64,000 nucleotides of DNA, taken from NCBI GenBank assembly GCA_030847615.1, contig JAUMIR010000002.1:115886309-115950308 (forward strand). The letters are read 5' to 3'. Source of the DNA: Gambelia wislizenii (taxonomy: Eukaryota > Chordata > Lepidosauria > Squamata > Crotaphytidae). Within the stretch, counting starts at the first letter, position 1; each line of letters begins with the position of its first letter. Position numbers and translations under genes: made by a program. Below are positions 20,740 to 33,928 of the stretch, in pieces. The notes under the pieces were generated by a model. That model had not been told where the DNA came from and did no database searches. It saw only the letters and a program-made list of their open reading frames with translations.

Positions 20740-21835
20740 TTCTACTGAGCACAGTCCAAAACTCTACCCTGCCTGAAGAACTACTAAGAATCCTCTCTCA
20801 GATGTCATTAGATCCAGCATGGAAGCAAAATAACATCATCAGGCTTAATCAGAATGACACACTACAGGGAGAATGTGAATGTACTGCTCAAAACCACCAG
20901 TGATTTTTAAAAATCAATTATATGTTTTGCCATGCATTCCTAACATAAAACATTTGGCCAGCTTACTATAGCACCACCTATTCTGGTCGCTTTTTTATTA
21001 CTAGAAAACCAATCCCTTCCCAAATGAGGAATTATCATGACCCATAGGGCTGTTGTGAGAATGCATTAGATAAGACAACAAAAACAATTTTGAAATCAAT
21101 CTGATATACAATACTGCTGGAAAGTACTACAATGCCAGAATTGCACCTAGCTCCAAACTCCTATTCAGTGGATAACTCTGGAGAAGTCACTGCCCAAATT
21201 GTAAACTGCAAACAACTGCCACCTTCACCTCAGGTCTGGATTGAGAAAGAAGATATAGAAATGCTGGCACCCAACTGGAACTTTTGGGACAGGGTGAACT
21301 TCCTTAAAAAAATCATCCCCACAACGCAGTTTTGCTGTCGTTTGCAGTAGAATACCAAAGAAGATGACCTTAGTCTGCAGCTCAAAGGACTTGGCATGGC
21401 CCCATTCCTGGGGACACTCTCCCATCTGCCCTGCAACTCTACAAAAATAGGAACAGTTGAACACAGCTGCTCTTTACACCACAGGACTGAAACCATTTTG
21501 TGAACCCAACTATTTTAGTAGTGAAGGACTCTCTTCCATCTCTCATAGGACATGTGCTCTCAACATCCACATGATAAAATGAAAACTGGAAGCCTATCAA
21601 CGGTATAAATAATATTGAAGGTCCTACAAACGCTCCAAACCCCCAACACCACCAAACTGACTCAAAAACCAAACTTCTGGTCACTTTGAGAACTTTTTGG
21701 GCTTATTTTGGTTGAAAACAAGATGGTATAACCCACGAGGGTCTGCAAGAGGGAAAACTGGCCCTACTCTTAATGCAGTTGCCTACCAGTCTTTGAAACA
21801 ATGTTCACCTAGCGACGGGACATCATGTTTGTGTA
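20740..21835. other. Unassigned stretch
   Basis: Short overlapping frames occur at 21130-21680, but none has a family signature. No repeat recognised. Confidence 0.5.
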
Positions 21836-21839
21836 CATC

Positions 21840-22060
21840 AGGAATGGATAAATTGTTGCCTTCCAAATATTGTTGGACTACAATTTCACTCAGACCCAGC
21901 CAGCATAGACAGTGATGAGGGAAGTCAACAGCACCTGATAAGAGGTTGGAAACGTTACTTTTGGACTAGAGTTCCCAGAATCCTCCAGCCACTGGCCATT
22001 CTGGCTGGGAAATTCAGGGGGTTTGAGTGCCTCCAAAATAACTTCTCCAATCTCTACATT
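21840..22060. mobile_element. Degenerate palindromic MITE-like repeat
   Basis: Contains TGTTGGACTACAATTTCACT and a related TTTGGACTAGAGTTCCCAGA. These belong to the common reptile 'GGACTACAACTCCCA' hAT-like MITE type. Boundaries and duplications are not clear. Confidence 0.45.
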
Positions 22061-22066
22061 GGAAGG

Positions 22067-22322
22067 ACCAAATTTTATTTATTTAGTTATTTAGTTATTT
22101 ATACCCCGCTCTTCAGCCTCAAGGCTATCAGAGCGGCTTACAAATTGTTTGAAGCAATAGCTATTTACATATCTACACTGTGTTGCCCCCCACAAGCTGG
22201 GTACTCATTTTACAGACCTACGAAAGGATGGAAGGCTGAGTGAACCTTGGAGCCCGCTGGAATTGAACTTGCAGCGTGGTGACTTGCAGTACTGGCATTT
22301 AACCACTGCGCCACCAGGGTCC
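22067..22322 (-). mobile_element. tRNA-headed SINE with L2-like tail
   Basis: On the minus strand it reads CCTGGTGGCGCAGTGGTTAA, then a B-box-like AGTTCAATTCC, and ends GTAAGCCGCTCTGATAGCC, then GCGGGGTATAAATAA and (TAAA)n-like repeats. The head is tRNA-like and the tail L2-like, typical of a squamate SINE mobilised by L2. Confidence 0.8.
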
Positions 22323-22329
22323 AAATGTT

Positions 22330-24895
22330 GCCCACCATTGATTTAGATAACAAGAACAAAAAGCCCCAAGAGCAGTACCTTTCCAAAAGACTCAATATTA
22401 TGCGTTGTTTTATCTTGTTGCACCTCAGAAACATACAACTCTGGAATCTAACATTTAGTCCACAGTATCCTTCTGCTGCATTTTTATGATGAGCGTAAGT
22501 TGGTTTTCTGCATTCGCAAAGCTAAACAATACAACATACCTGCAAAAGCCACTACTGCACAATAGGGAATGCTTTCACAGCACACTTTGTATTGTAGTAG
22601 AAATTCTGATTGCGCTAGCAGCTTTGGTCATTATGTGATCAGTATTCTCTCTCTCTGCAGCCTCTGCCCATCCTGTTCTACTTAAATACCAGCCTGGGCC
22701 ATTCTACAACACTATTAACCCATTGTTATTGTTTTTTAGGGTTCAGATGAGCACTGAGGGTTGTATACCTATCCATATGCCTATGGAACAGGGCAGCAGA
22801 GTGAGCAGGACCTCAGAACTAAGGCAGCTTGTTTTTAAAATATTGTTATTTATATCCCATCTTTTTCCACAGTCCAAGACTCAAGGCAGCTTACAAAAGT
22901 TAAAACAGATAGAGTTAAACAAATTACACTTCAGGCATTATATTTCAGTAATGAATAAAAGCAGTTTGGAAGTAATGCCAGAGTCTTTAATGGAGGCGGG
23001 TGTTTACAAAGAAGCAAAAAACACTGTAGCATCAAGCTGACTAACCCTACAGTATATGATTTTTCTGTGTGTGTTGGACGTGGAAATGTAAAGAGTGTGC
23101 AGGACTACTTTGATGATTTACTAGCAGTATATCAGAGCACTACTACTACTACTACACCAGTTGCAAACAATAGTGGTGTGAGGACTCTTGAAGCCACGTG
23201 TTGACAACTGTGGTGTATCTGGGGGCCACTTTTCTGTCTCTGTAACTGACTCTCCACAGGTTACACAAAGTGCCACAAAAACAAAAAACAAACAAAACAA
23301 AACCAGAAATGGCCAGAAGTCCACTTCTGGTTTTGAAAATTTGGATCTTTTTTCATGTTGAACAGTTGTGGGGGAGGGTGACTGAAACCTATTTAAAAGG
23401 TGAATCACAACTCTCTCATGTTTCTATGAGAAGCTATTCACTATTGTTTGACCAGAAAGAGAATGGTCTAGGATGTCTAGAGGGACTGAAGGCTGCAAAA
23501 TCAGTCTTACAGACCATGTGCTGCCCCAGGACTACACTTTTCCCATCCCTGCTGACTATGCATCCACATGACAGTGGATAAACGCTGACAGATTGGCTCC
23601 TAACACAACAGCATGGCAAAGAGAGTTCAGGCAGGGAAGTCAATGTTTTGGCCACAACCATTAACTACAGAATTTCTAGAATGAGCACATCCCAACTGCC
23701 TATGATAAGAGACCATCCCCAGGACCAAAGCCCGAAAGGTTCCTATGCATAAGTAAATGTTTTCTGGAAAGTGGTTCAGCTCTGAAAATCTAGCTATACT
23801 GGCTGGTGAGCAAAGGCACAGAATTTTATATTCAGCAGTAAAGAACTATGTAAGACAAGACTACAGCCAGGGTGGAAAGTACTTCTTATGGACCAGAAGT
23901 CTGAGGGAGGAGAAGCGAAAGAAACTGGAGTTGTCACACTGAGAGATTGCATTCTAAGTATCTGGAAACTCATTCTTGGCAAAAACATTGGCTTTAGATA
24001 AAGTACGACGACATTTTCCTTCCTGGTTCTTTAACTTGCACTGAATAACTATATTCCAGTAAAATGGATAGATGCCAGAGATAAATACTCTTCTTTCACA
24101 GTGAGCAAATGAGCTAGTCTCTTTCTGCAAGCCCTTTGTATTTATAACGCAAACAATGTGGTTAGTGAGGAAGGTCATTACATCAGGTGCCTTGGCTCCC
24201 TGACTACTTTCTGTAGACAGATTTTTTTTTTCAAACTTATTTCATCATTTTGCCATGAGTAGGGAATCAAAAACCACCACAGCTGAGATCACACTGCAAA
24301 ATATTGCCTTCAATAAAGAATGCAGCAACTGTGACAGAATCACAAGAACACTCGTTTTAGTTTTTCCTTAAAAAAAAACATGCTTCTAACCCTCAGGATT
24401 GATGAGGAAACATGATGTTTTTGCTGTGTCCAGTACATGTCTTGAAACTAGAAAGGAAAAGCTGGACATTCAGAGTTGCACAGGCTTTCAAGCAAGGCCA
24501 GCTTTGAGGAAGCCCTTGGCAAAATGCCCCCTAGTAGGACCCTTCTGTTTGCCCAGCAGGAATGGCATGAACAGAAGGTGGCCACTTGAATTCTATGCAA
24601 TACCCTAGGGTAAAACTACATCAGGGGCCTTGTGGCCAATTAAGATGTTGGGGTCAGTGCCAGCACCAGCACAGCTATCAGTGCCAGTGCTGGCTGCTGT
24701 TCTAGCAGTTTCCAGTGGCCTAGGTGCTTGACACTAGGACAGCCTTAGGGCTCATCTACACGGGCTGCTTAATCCAGGAGAGTCCGGACCATTATGCTCC
24801 AGACTGGCCCCGGATCAACCACAATGATGGCCCCATGTGCCAGGCCGAATCCAGTGAAACATTGTGTCGTTGCCACATCTTCTTATAGAATCGCC
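22330..24895. other. Mostly unassigned; L2/SINE-type tail near 22835-22900
   Basis: TATTTATATCCCATCTTTTT at ~22845 resembles a minus-strand L2-type tail, and an (ACT)n tract lies at 23143-23154. The remaining 2.5 kb shows no gene or recognised repeat. Confidence 0.45.
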
Positions 24896-24902
24896 ACATC
24901 TT

Positions 24903-25045
24903 CTTATAGAATCATAGAATTGCAGAGTTGGAAGACACCATGAGGGCCATCCAGTCCAACCCCCTGCCACGCAGGAAATCATGATCAAAGCATCCCCAAC
25001 AGATGGCAATCCAGCCTCTGTTTAAAGACCTCCAAGGAAGGTCTT
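24903..25045 (-). mobile_element. CR1 3' end fragment
   Basis: Starts with octamers (ATAGAATCATAGAATTG) and runs through GTTTAAAGACCTCCAAGGAA. A ~20-bp direct duplication (CGCCACATCTTCTTATAGAA) abuts its 3' terminus. Confidence 0.8.
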
Positions 25046-25049
25046 CTTC

Positions 25050-25800
25050 AAATTCATACAATAAATTTTAAAATCTACAGACTTCTATATCTGCAATTTA
25101 CCAGGAAAGTGAGGCAAGAGGCCAGTAAGCAGACACCCCACTGTCTCTGGATTGGTTTCATAATGAAGGACATTGTGCTCAGATTCAGAAAAGCTAACAG
25201 TGACTCTTCTCATTAACTGCTAGGTCTTCTATTTGTTCATCCAAGTGCTCTGTCCCCTCAACTCTGTGCACCAGCATAAAAATTCAAGCCATTGAAACAG
25301 TGTGGGTCTCTGATCCATGTGTTTCTACAGCACTCCTTCCAATTCTACAATTCTATGATACACTTTTTTTTTTTTTTGATTAACAGAAGCTAAGGTAATG
25401 CCAATGTCCAGGCTTCAAACAAGCACACTTCCCAGCTTTCTTACCAATACTATTTTTTTTAATGAGAATCAGGCGATCAGTAATCAACCTGCAAGTGACT
25501 ATTTTAGAATAATAGATCCAACTTTAGCTGAACTTTTCCTCAATAAAGAAAGGCTATAGTAAAAAAAAAAAAGTATCAAGGAAGAGGTGCACAGACATAA
25601 AAATGTTGAATGGGAAAGCTGAATTTCTTTCTGGAACAGCAGCTCCAACACTGCATCACTAATAGCTGTAGAAACTTCATTCAGGTCACAGAAAACTGCT
25701 TTCTGTCAGCCTAATGGGAGGTCTAGCAACATAGTTGTTACTCTAGTCTTTAACATCATACTCATTGCCAATGGTGTGTCATGTACAGAATCAGAGAATG
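25050..25800. other. Unassigned stretch
   Basis: Poly-T and poly-A tracts at 25366-25378 and 25560-25572; nothing else recognised. Confidence 0.5.
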
Positions 25801-25805
25801 ATTCA

Positions 25806-28745
25806 TAGAATCATAGAGTTGGAAGAGACCACAAGGGCCATCCAGTCCAACCCCCTGCCATGCAGGAATACACAATCAAATCATTCCCAACAGGTGGCCA
25901 TCCAGCCTCTGTTTAAAAACCTCCAAAGAAGGAGACTCCACCACACTATGAGGCAGTGTATTCCACTTCCAAATGGCTCTTACTGTCAGGACATTCTTCC
26001 TAATGTGCAGGTAGAATCTCTTTTCCTGTAGTTTGAACCCATTGCTCTGTGTTCTAGTCTCTGGAGCAACAGAAAACAAGGTTGCTCCATCCTCAGTATG
26101 ACATCCCTTCAAATATTTAAACATGGCTATAATGTCCCCTCTCAACCTTCTCTTCTCCAGACTAAAGATGCCCAGCCACTCCTCATAGGATATGGCCTCC
26201 AGACCTCTCACCATCCTGGTCACCCTCCTTTGGATGTCCTTCCAGCTTCTCAATATCCTTCTTGAATTGTGGTGCCCAGAACTGGACACGGTATTCCAGG
26301 TGAGGTCTGACCAAAGCAGAATAGAGTAGCACTATTACTTCCCTTGATCTAGACACTATACTCCTATTAATGCAGCCTAGAATCACATTGGCTTTTTAAG
26401 CTGCTGCATCACACTGCTGACTCATGTTCAGTTTGTCGTCCACTAAGACTCCTAGATCCCTTTTGCATTTACTGCCCTCAAGCCAGGTGTCACCCATCCT
26501 ATATCTGTCCATTTCATTTTTACTGCCCATGTGTAGTATCCTACATTTCTCCCTGTTGAAATTCATTTTGTTAATATTGGCCCAGCTTTCTAATCTGTTG
26601 AGGTCATTTTGGATTCTGATCCTGTCCTCTGAGGAATTAGCTACCCTTCCTAATTTGGTGTTATCTGCAAACTTGATAAGCATACACTTTATTCCCTCAT
26701 TCAAGTCATTAATAAAGTTATTGAATAGCACTGGGCCCAGGATAGAACCCTGTGACGCCCTACTAGTCACTTCTCTCCAGGATGAAGAGAAGCCATTGGT
26801 GACTACCCTTTGGGTACGGTCAGTCAACCAATTACAAATCCACCTAACAGTTGCATTGTCTAGCCCACAGGTTACTAACTTTTTTGCAATAATATCATGG
26901 GAGACCTTGTCAAAAGCCTTACTGGAATAAAGATACACTAAATCCACAGCATTCCTTTCATCTATCAAGTTTGTAACTCTATCAAAAAAAGAGATAAGAT
27001 TAGTCTGGCATAACTTGTTTTTCAGAAACCCATGTTGACTTTTAGTGATCACTGCATTCCTTTCTAAGTGCTTACAGACTGTCTGTTTAATTAATGATCT
27101 GCTCTAGAATCTTTCCTTGTATTGATGTCAGGCTGACTGGGCAGTAATTATTTGGGTCTTCTTTTTCCCCTTTTTAAAAGATGGGGACTACATTTGCCCT
27201 CTTCCAGTCTGCTGGGACCTCTCCTGTTCTCCAGGAGTTTTCAAAGATTATTGACAGTGGTTCTGAGATTAGTTCTGCCAGTTATTTTAATACCCTTGGA
27301 TGAAGTTCATCTGGCCCTGAAAAACTCATTCATACTGGCCAGGTATTCCTGAACCACCTCTTTACCAATTCTGTGCTGTATTTCCCCTACTGCATCATCT
27401 GCTCCATTTTCCCCAGGTTGAGCACTGTTTCTCCTTTGGGAGAAGACTGAAGCAAAGAAGGTGTTAAGTAGTTCTGCCTTTTCTTTGTCCCCATTAGCCT
27501 TTTGCCATCTTCTCCACACAGCAGCCCCACCATTTCCTTGTTCTTCCTTTTGCTACGGACATAACCCAAAAAAGCCCTTTTTATTGTTTTTAACCTCTAT
27601 AGCAAGCCCGAGTTCCATCTGTGCTTTAGCCTTTCTGATTTCCCCCCTACATGAGCTGGCTATTTCTTTGAATTATTTTTTGGTAATTTCCCCCTTTTTC
27701 CATTGTACATGTCCTTTTTAAATCTTAGCTCAGTTGAAAGTTCTTTAGACATCCATCCTGGTTTCTTTATACACCTCCACTTTTTCCTTCTCATTGGAAC
27801 TGTTTGAAGTTGTTGTGCCTTCAATATCCCACTTTTAAGAAACTCCCATCCATCATGAACTCCCTTCTCTTTTAGTATTCCTGATAATGGGATCACCCCC
27901 AGGAATTCCCTATGTTTTCTGAAATCAGCTTTCTTAAAGTCTAAAAAGCATGACTGACTATACTTGGCTTCCCCTTTCCTCTGTATAACAAACTACAAGA
28001 GAACAAGGTCACTCCCCTCTAAGGATCCCGCTACTTCTACACCATTAACCAGGTCATCCCCATTGGTTAGGATCACATCTAAAATAGCTGATCTCCTTGT
28101 TGCCTCTTCCACCTTCTAGACAATTAAATTGTCTGCAAGACAAATAAGGAATTTGTTGGACCTTAAATTCTTGGCAGAGTTGGCCTTCCAACAAATATCA
28201 GGATAACTGAAATCCCCCATTACTACTACATCTCTCCCTTCTGACTATGCAGTCATCTGTTCCAGGAAGGCATCGTCCAAGTCCTTGGTTTGGCTTGGAG
28301 GTCTATAGTAGACCCCCACAATGACATCCTTGATGTTTCTTTCTCCCGTAATTTTTACCCAGATGCTCTAAACCTGGCTCCCAGGATTTAAGTCATGGAT
28401 CTGTTCACAGGTATACACATCCTTAATGTATAATACTATTCTACCACCCTTCCTGTTTGGTCCATTTCTCTGAAATAGGGCTATACCCCTCTATTAGTAC
28501 ATTCCAATCATGAGACTCATCCCACCAGGTTTCAGTGATGCCTATTATATTTGTTTTGCTGTGCTAAGAGTTCAAGTTCATCCTGTTTATTTCCCATGCT
28601 CTGTGCATTCGTATCGAGACATCTAAGACCATGAGCCATTTCCCCTATATGCCTTTTAAAGGGTTTGTTCCTCTCATTGTTGGGTTGTTATTCTATTTGC
28701 CTTGTTCTCTGTATAACATTTGCGCTATTATCTCTAGCGCTCCAT
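25806..28745 (-). mobile_element. Long CR1 LINE copy, inactive
   Basis: About 2.9 kb of CR1 from the 3' octamers (25806) back into the endonuclease domain. On the minus strand, endonuclease text occupies ~27900-28700 and includes the region before GILKEKGVHDGWEF (27660-27896). RT occupies 26396-27500: KSQHGFLKNKLCQTNLISFF, SKAFDKVSHDI, SQGSILGPVLFN and FADNTKLG. The C-terminal thumb and tail text are at 25876-26386. The catalytic FADD motif reads FADN, and several frameshifts separate the blocks, so this copy cannot make an active polymerase. A full element would be ~4.5 kb with ORF1, which is absent here. Confidence 0.9.
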
Positions 28746-29034
28746 GAATTCCTGCCTTGAAGAGTACAGCCTCCCTCCCCCACACAGCAGTAGAGGATCA
28801 AGAAATCTAAAGAGAAATTCAGTCAAATTTCTCAGTGAAGAAGAAAATGATTCATCTACAGCAATTCCATTTGACACCTTCATTTACTATCATTCTATCA
28901 CCACAGCCATCCGTCTTAAAATACTGAGACTAATGTGACCAAAAAAAGCACAGCAGAGTTCTCTCAGGTCAGCCTTTGAGGAGCTGATGGCACAAGCTCC
29001 CTGCACTGACTTCACTAATTTCAGGAACTGCAAA

Positions 29035-29140
29035 AGTTACATTTTTGGACTACAAGTCTCAGAATGTCCCAGTTAGCACAGCCAGGGGCAATGCTAACTA
29101 GAGAATCTGAGGAGCTATAGTCCAAAATATTTTCCAAATT
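29035..29140. repeat. Short inverted repeat of the GGACTACAA type
   Basis: TTTTTGGACTACAAGTCTCA at the left is mirrored by GAGCTATAGTCCAAAATA at the right, with ~50 bases between. It resembles the MITE type at 21840-22060. Confidence 0.5.
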
Positions 29141-29164
29141 CTGCTTCTGCCTATCCATAGGGGA

Positions 29165-29312
29165 CAGAGGTCTTTATAAGAATAGTCCTGCTGGATCAAG
29201 CCACAGGCCTGCCTTGTCCTTCATCTAATGATCAACAGGACCCTTCCAAATGCCTATGGGATGCACAGCATGAAGGCAATACCAGCCCCTGTTGGTCATG
29301 CCCAGCAAATGG
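29165..29312 (+). repeat. Reptile interspersed repeat ('GTCCTGCTGGATCAAGCC' type)
   Basis: ATAGTCCTGCTGGATCAAGC followed by a divergent block ending near a TGGTATTCATAG text resembles a repeat common in reptile genomes. A second trace is at 59365-59400. Family name not recalled. Confidence 0.45.
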
Positions 29313-29317
29313 TATTC

Positions 29318-29650
29318 ATAGAAGCATAGAACTGTAATGTTGGAAGAGACAATAAGGGCCACCCAGTCCAACCTCCTGCCATTCAGGAAATCATGATCAA
29401 AGCATCCCTAACAGATGGCCATCCAACCTCTGTTTAAAGACCTCCAAGGAAGGAGATCCCACCACGCTCCGAGGGAATGTGTTCCACTGCCGAACAGCTC
29501 TTACTGTCAGAAAGTTTCTCCTAATGTTGAGGTGGAATCTCTGTTCCTGGAGCTTGCATCCATTGCCCCGTGTTCTAGTCTCTGGATCAACAGAAAACTA
29601 GCCTGGACACAGTATTCTAGGTGAGGCCTGACCAAGGCAGAATAGACAGA
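29318..29650 (-). mobile_element. CR1 3' end fragment with internal deletion
   Basis: Octamers at 29318-29335 and the [16 protein letters not shown] tail text are followed by a jump at ~29598 from the CSLWINRK region to the YCVQ-like region, which removes ~270 bases. Confidence 0.8.
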
Positions 29651-29654
29651 ATAT

Positions 29655-30055
29655 TCAAAGATACCCTGTCTCTGAACATGGGAAGGAATGTGTCAAGGCC
29701 ATCCAAATCTTGAACAAGAAGCAACTAGTCCTTGACCTCAGCACTAAGTATAGAAACTCTGCAGTTTGTGAAAATTCCCTCAAAGTTCAAAGCTGTATCT
29801 GACAGCAATACCTAGCTTTTTACAAAATCAAATTATTTAACAAAGTTGGTGCTAATACATCAGAGAATTGAGACACAAATCTATTCAGAAATACAGGTCA
29901 GTTATGAAAACGTGGGCTTGGGAAAGAGCAAAAACATCACAGTTTTTGCAAAAAACTACTCTTTGACCATATAGAATGTGATGAAGATTCGAGTCCAAAT
30001 ATTTTCTCCCTCTCATATGCAATGATTTGATGGCCAGGGTCCTGCTTTTCTTAAA
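29655..30055. other. Unassigned stretch
   Basis: Nothing recognised. Confidence 0.5.
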
Positions 30056-30056
30056 G

Positions 30057-32395
30057 AATCATAGAATCATAGAATTGTAGAGTTGGAAGACACCACGAGG
30101 GCCATCCAGTCCAACCCCCTGCCATGCAGGAAATCACGATCAAAGCATCCCCGACAGATTGCCATCCAGCCTTTGTTTAAAGACCTCCAAGGAAGGAGAC
30201 CCCACCACACTCCGAGGGAGTGTGTTCCACTGCCAAACAGCTCTTACTGTCAAAAAGTTCCTCCTAATGTTGAGGTGGAATCTTTGTTCCTGGAGCTTGC
30301 ATCCATTGTTCTGTGTTCCAGTCTCTGGAGCAGCAGAAAACAAGCCTGCTCCATCCTCAACGTGACACCCCTTCAAATACTTAAACAGGGCTATCATATC
30401 GTCTCTTGACCATCTTTTTTCCAGGCTAAATATACCCAGCTCCCTAAGTCTCTCCTCATAAGGCATGGTTTCCAGACCTTTCACCATTTTAGTTGCCCTT
30501 CTCTGGACATGCTCCAGTTTGTCAATATCCTTTTTGAATTGTGGTACCCAGAACTGAACACAGTATTCTAGGTGAGGTCTGACTAAGGCAGAATAGAGCG
30601 GCACTATTACTTCCCTTGATCTGGACACTATACTTCTATTGATGCAGCCCAAAATCGCATTGGCCTTTTTAGCTGCTGCATCACACTGTTGACTCATGTT
30701 CAACTTGTTGTCTACTAGGACTCCTAGATCCCTTTCGCACATAGTCTAGTTCAGCCAGGTCTCTCCCATCCTATATCTATGCATTTCATTTTTCCACCCT
30801 AAGTGCAGTACTTTACATTTCTCCATATTGAATTTCATTTTGTTAGCTTTGGCCCAGCTCTCCAGTCTATCCAGGTCATTTTGAATTTTGATCCTGTCCT
30901 CTAGGGTATTAGCTACTCCATCTGTGTCATCTGCAAATTTGATAAGTATGCCCCTAATTCCCTCATCCAAGTCATTGATAAAGATGTTGAATAACACTGG
31001 GCTCAGGACAGAACCCTGTGGCACCCCACTGGTCACATCTTTCCAAGACAAAGAGGAGCCACTGCTGAGCACCCTTTGGGTTCAGCCGGTCAACCAATTA
31101 CAAATCCATTTAACGGTTAACTTGTCTAGCCCACATTTTACAAGCTTGTTTGCAAGAATGTCATGGGGAACCTTGTCAAAGGCCTTACTGAAATCAAGGT
31201 ATATCATATCCACAGCGTTCCCTTCATCTAACAAGCTGGTAATTTTATCAAAAAAAGAGATCAGATTAGTCTGGCATGACTTGTTTCTCTGAAACCCATG
31301 TTGACTTTTTGTGATTATGGCATTGCCTTCTAAATGTTCACAGACTCTCTGTTTAATGATCTGCTCTAGAATCTTCCCTGGTATTGATGTCAGACTAACT
31401 GGACGATAATTGTTGGGATCCTCTTTTTTCCCCTTTTTGAAGATGGGGACAACGTTTGCCCTCCTCCAGTCTGCTGGGACTTCTTCTGTTCTCCAGGAGT
31501 TCTCAAAGATTATTGCCAATGGCTCTGAGATTACATTTGCCAGCTCTTTTAATACTCTTGGATGTAGTTCATCTGGTCCTGGAGATTTAAATTCATTTAG
31601 ATTAAGAAAGTATTCCTGCACTACCTCTTTGCTTCTTCTGTGCTGGATTTCCCCTATTGTGTCCTCTGTTCCATTATCCTCAGGTTGCTCACCCTTTTCC
31701 TTTTCTGAAAACACTGAGGCAAAGAAGGTGTTGAGTAATTCTGCCTTTTCTCTGTCCCCTGTAAGCATTTTGCCATCTTCTCTGCGTAGTGGCCCTACCA
31801 TTTCCTTCTTCCTCCTTTTGCTGCAGACATACCCGAAACAAACCTTTTTATTGTTCTTAACCTCCCCAGCAAGCCTGAGCTCATTCTGCGCTTTAGCTTT
31901 TCCGACTTTACTCCTACACATGTTCGCTATCTTTTGAATTCTTCTTTGGTGATTTCCCCCTTTTTCCATTTCCTATACATGTTCCGTTTAAAACTTAGCT
32001 CCGTTGAAAGTTCTTTAGTCATCCATCCTGGTTTCTTGAGACGCCTCCCATTTTTCTTCCTCATTGGTACTGTTTGAGATTGTGCCTTCAATATCTCCCT
32101 TTTGAGAAAATCCTATCCCGTCTTGAGGTCTCTTCTCTTTTAGTATTCCTGACCATGGGATCACCCCCAGTATTTCCCTGAGTTTATTGAAATCAGCTCT
32201 CCTAAAGTCAAGAATGCATGTCTGACTATGCCTGGCTTCTCCTTTCCATTGTATAATAAACTCCAGGAGAACATGATCACTCTCACCTAAGCATCCCACC
32301 CCTTGCACCCCATTAACCAGGTCATCCCTGTTGGTTAGGATCAGATCTAAAATAGCTGACCCCCTTGTTGCCTCTTCCACTTTTTAGACCATGAA
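30057..32395 (-). mobile_element. CR1 LINE, best-preserved RT copy
   Basis: Minus-strand ORF2 is spread over four nearly abutting frames. 32015-32380 holds endonuclease-linker text (ILDLILTNRDDLVNGVQGVG). 31082-31969 holds 295 residues of RT (VPIFKKGKKEDPNNYRPVSL, MIYLDFSKAFDKVPHDI). 30746-31072 holds VPQGSVLSPVLFNIFINDLD and FADDT. 30140-30742 holds [20 protein letters not shown] to the C-terminus. The octamer 3' end is at 30057-30080. FADDT is intact, but bases are lost directly after it (the KLG text is missing) and stops separate the frames. It is 5' truncated within the endonuclease. Confidence 0.9.
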
Positions 32396-32547
32396 AGTGT
32401 CCAAAGGAAACAATATAATTCTGAGAAAGCTAAATTTTCTGAAAGCTTAAAAGTTCTAGAACATGTGACAAATACAAATGGCTTCTGGTTATGGAAGCAG
32501 TATGAAAATCTCATGATATACTTTCCAAAATGTACTAGAGTACCATG

Positions 32548-32760
32548 GTCATATAGTGCTTAGAATGTCAAATTAAGACTGTGGAGACCCAAGTTCAAAT
32601 TCCCACTCAGCCGCGAAGCTCACTGGACAACTGTCTCAGCCTAGCCTATTTCAGAGAAGATAAAATGGCATACGGGAGAACCATGTAAACCACCTTGAAC
32701 AGTTTGTAAGAAATATGGGCTATCATTAAAGTAAATAAATAAATAAATACTGAATTGATT
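32548..32760 (+). mobile_element. tRNA-headed SINE
   Basis: The head contains TGGTCATATAGTGCTTAGAA and a B-box-like CAAGTTCAAATTCCCAC; the body ends in an L2-like tail (AACCACCTTGAACAG) and (TAAA)n at ~32738-32755. Confidence 0.65.
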
Positions 32761-32769
32761 TTAAAAAAA

Positions 32770-33480
32770 AAAACACAGTACATGTCCATGAATAACAGTT
32801 GTACTCATGGTGTTACATTCACTGGCCTTGGAACATTATTTTTAAAACATCCTTTGTAACTTGAATAACATGTTACTAACTTCTCACTAGGATGTTACTG
32901 TTTAGTCACTTTTTCTGTTTTCTTAATGTACTTTTAAAAATACAAAAATGGCAAAAAGAAACCATAAAATTATACCACAAAAGTAATGTCATAGTAGTAA
33001 TAATTAACTGTTATTCATTATATTAAAAAAAAATCATCGCATTACCAGACATAACTTTATATTACATTACTTTTTTAAAGTAGCACTACTCCCTCCTATT
33101 ACAACAAAAGTAATGTATTACAAGTGATGTATTACAAGTGATGTTGTTGCTTGAAATGTGTCACTTCCAAGCCCTAGCAAATACAGTCCACATGTCCTGT
33201 GGAGATTTGTAAGAGCAAGCAACAACAGTTGAGGGCACACAATGGAGTGCAGATGTAGAATGGAAAAAGTGGAAAATCTTCTGCTTAGCTGGTTTCCAAG
33301 ACCCATAGACCATGCCTGTACAGATCAAATGGCTAGTATTTCTTAAACACTGTGCTGATTTAAAATAGCAAGAGAAGGAAACTAAAACCAGTAAGACTGA
33401 GAAAATTGAGAGCATGAATGTTCACACTTCTGAATATGCACAGAGGAACAGAAATTACTGTACTGAGAACACTGACGAAA
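32770..33480. other. Unassigned AT-rich stretch
   Basis: No gene or repeat recognised; several homopolymer A and T runs. Confidence 0.5.
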
Positions 33481-33484
33481 TATG

Positions 33485-33712
33485 CACACAAAATAGATGT
33501 TGCCGTGTTAGTCTGGAATATCAGTTTTAAAAAAATCTTGTAGCACCTTGACAGTTGCCTCTCAGCCTCCTGTATGAAGTCAGATTTGTCCATGATGACT
33601 ACAGCTCCTTCTTTGCCAGCCAATTTGATGACAATATGAGGATTGTTCCTGAGACTGTATATAGCATCTTGTTCCTTGCTGCTGAGACGGTGTGGTAAAT
33701 CACGTCTCTTAT
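33485..33712 (-). mobile_element. Penelope-like element fragment (RT N-terminal region)
   Basis: The minus strand reads LRNNPHIVIKLAGKEGAVV, then IMDKSDFIQEAERQLS, the conserved N-terminal part of Penelope-like RTs. It runs directly into a tail with AAGGTGCTACAAGATTTTTT and CAGACTAACACGGCAACA. That tail is shared with the hammerhead-like repeats at 34.3 and 49.2 kb. Only ~70 codons remain. Confidence 0.65.
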
Positions 33713-33928
33713 TGATTATTTATTTGGCAGAAGTATTATTTATTTATTTATTATTTATTTGGCAGAATGTAGAGGTCTACAGGCCATTGGCAAGGGTCCA
33801 TATTGAGTTCTTTTTATGACTGTGTGAAGTACTGTGTTCTATACTGGTTTTGTGTCTATTTTTGTGTTGTGGAGAAAGGTGTGATCCTTGTGTGTTGTTG
33901 CCCTGACTGGTGTCACTGTCCTTGAGTA

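Noticed and set aside
21130..21684. Clustered frames on both strands as a possible TEX264 or other exon
   Set aside because: None resembles TEX264 exon 2 onward; no paired splice sites with conserved residues.
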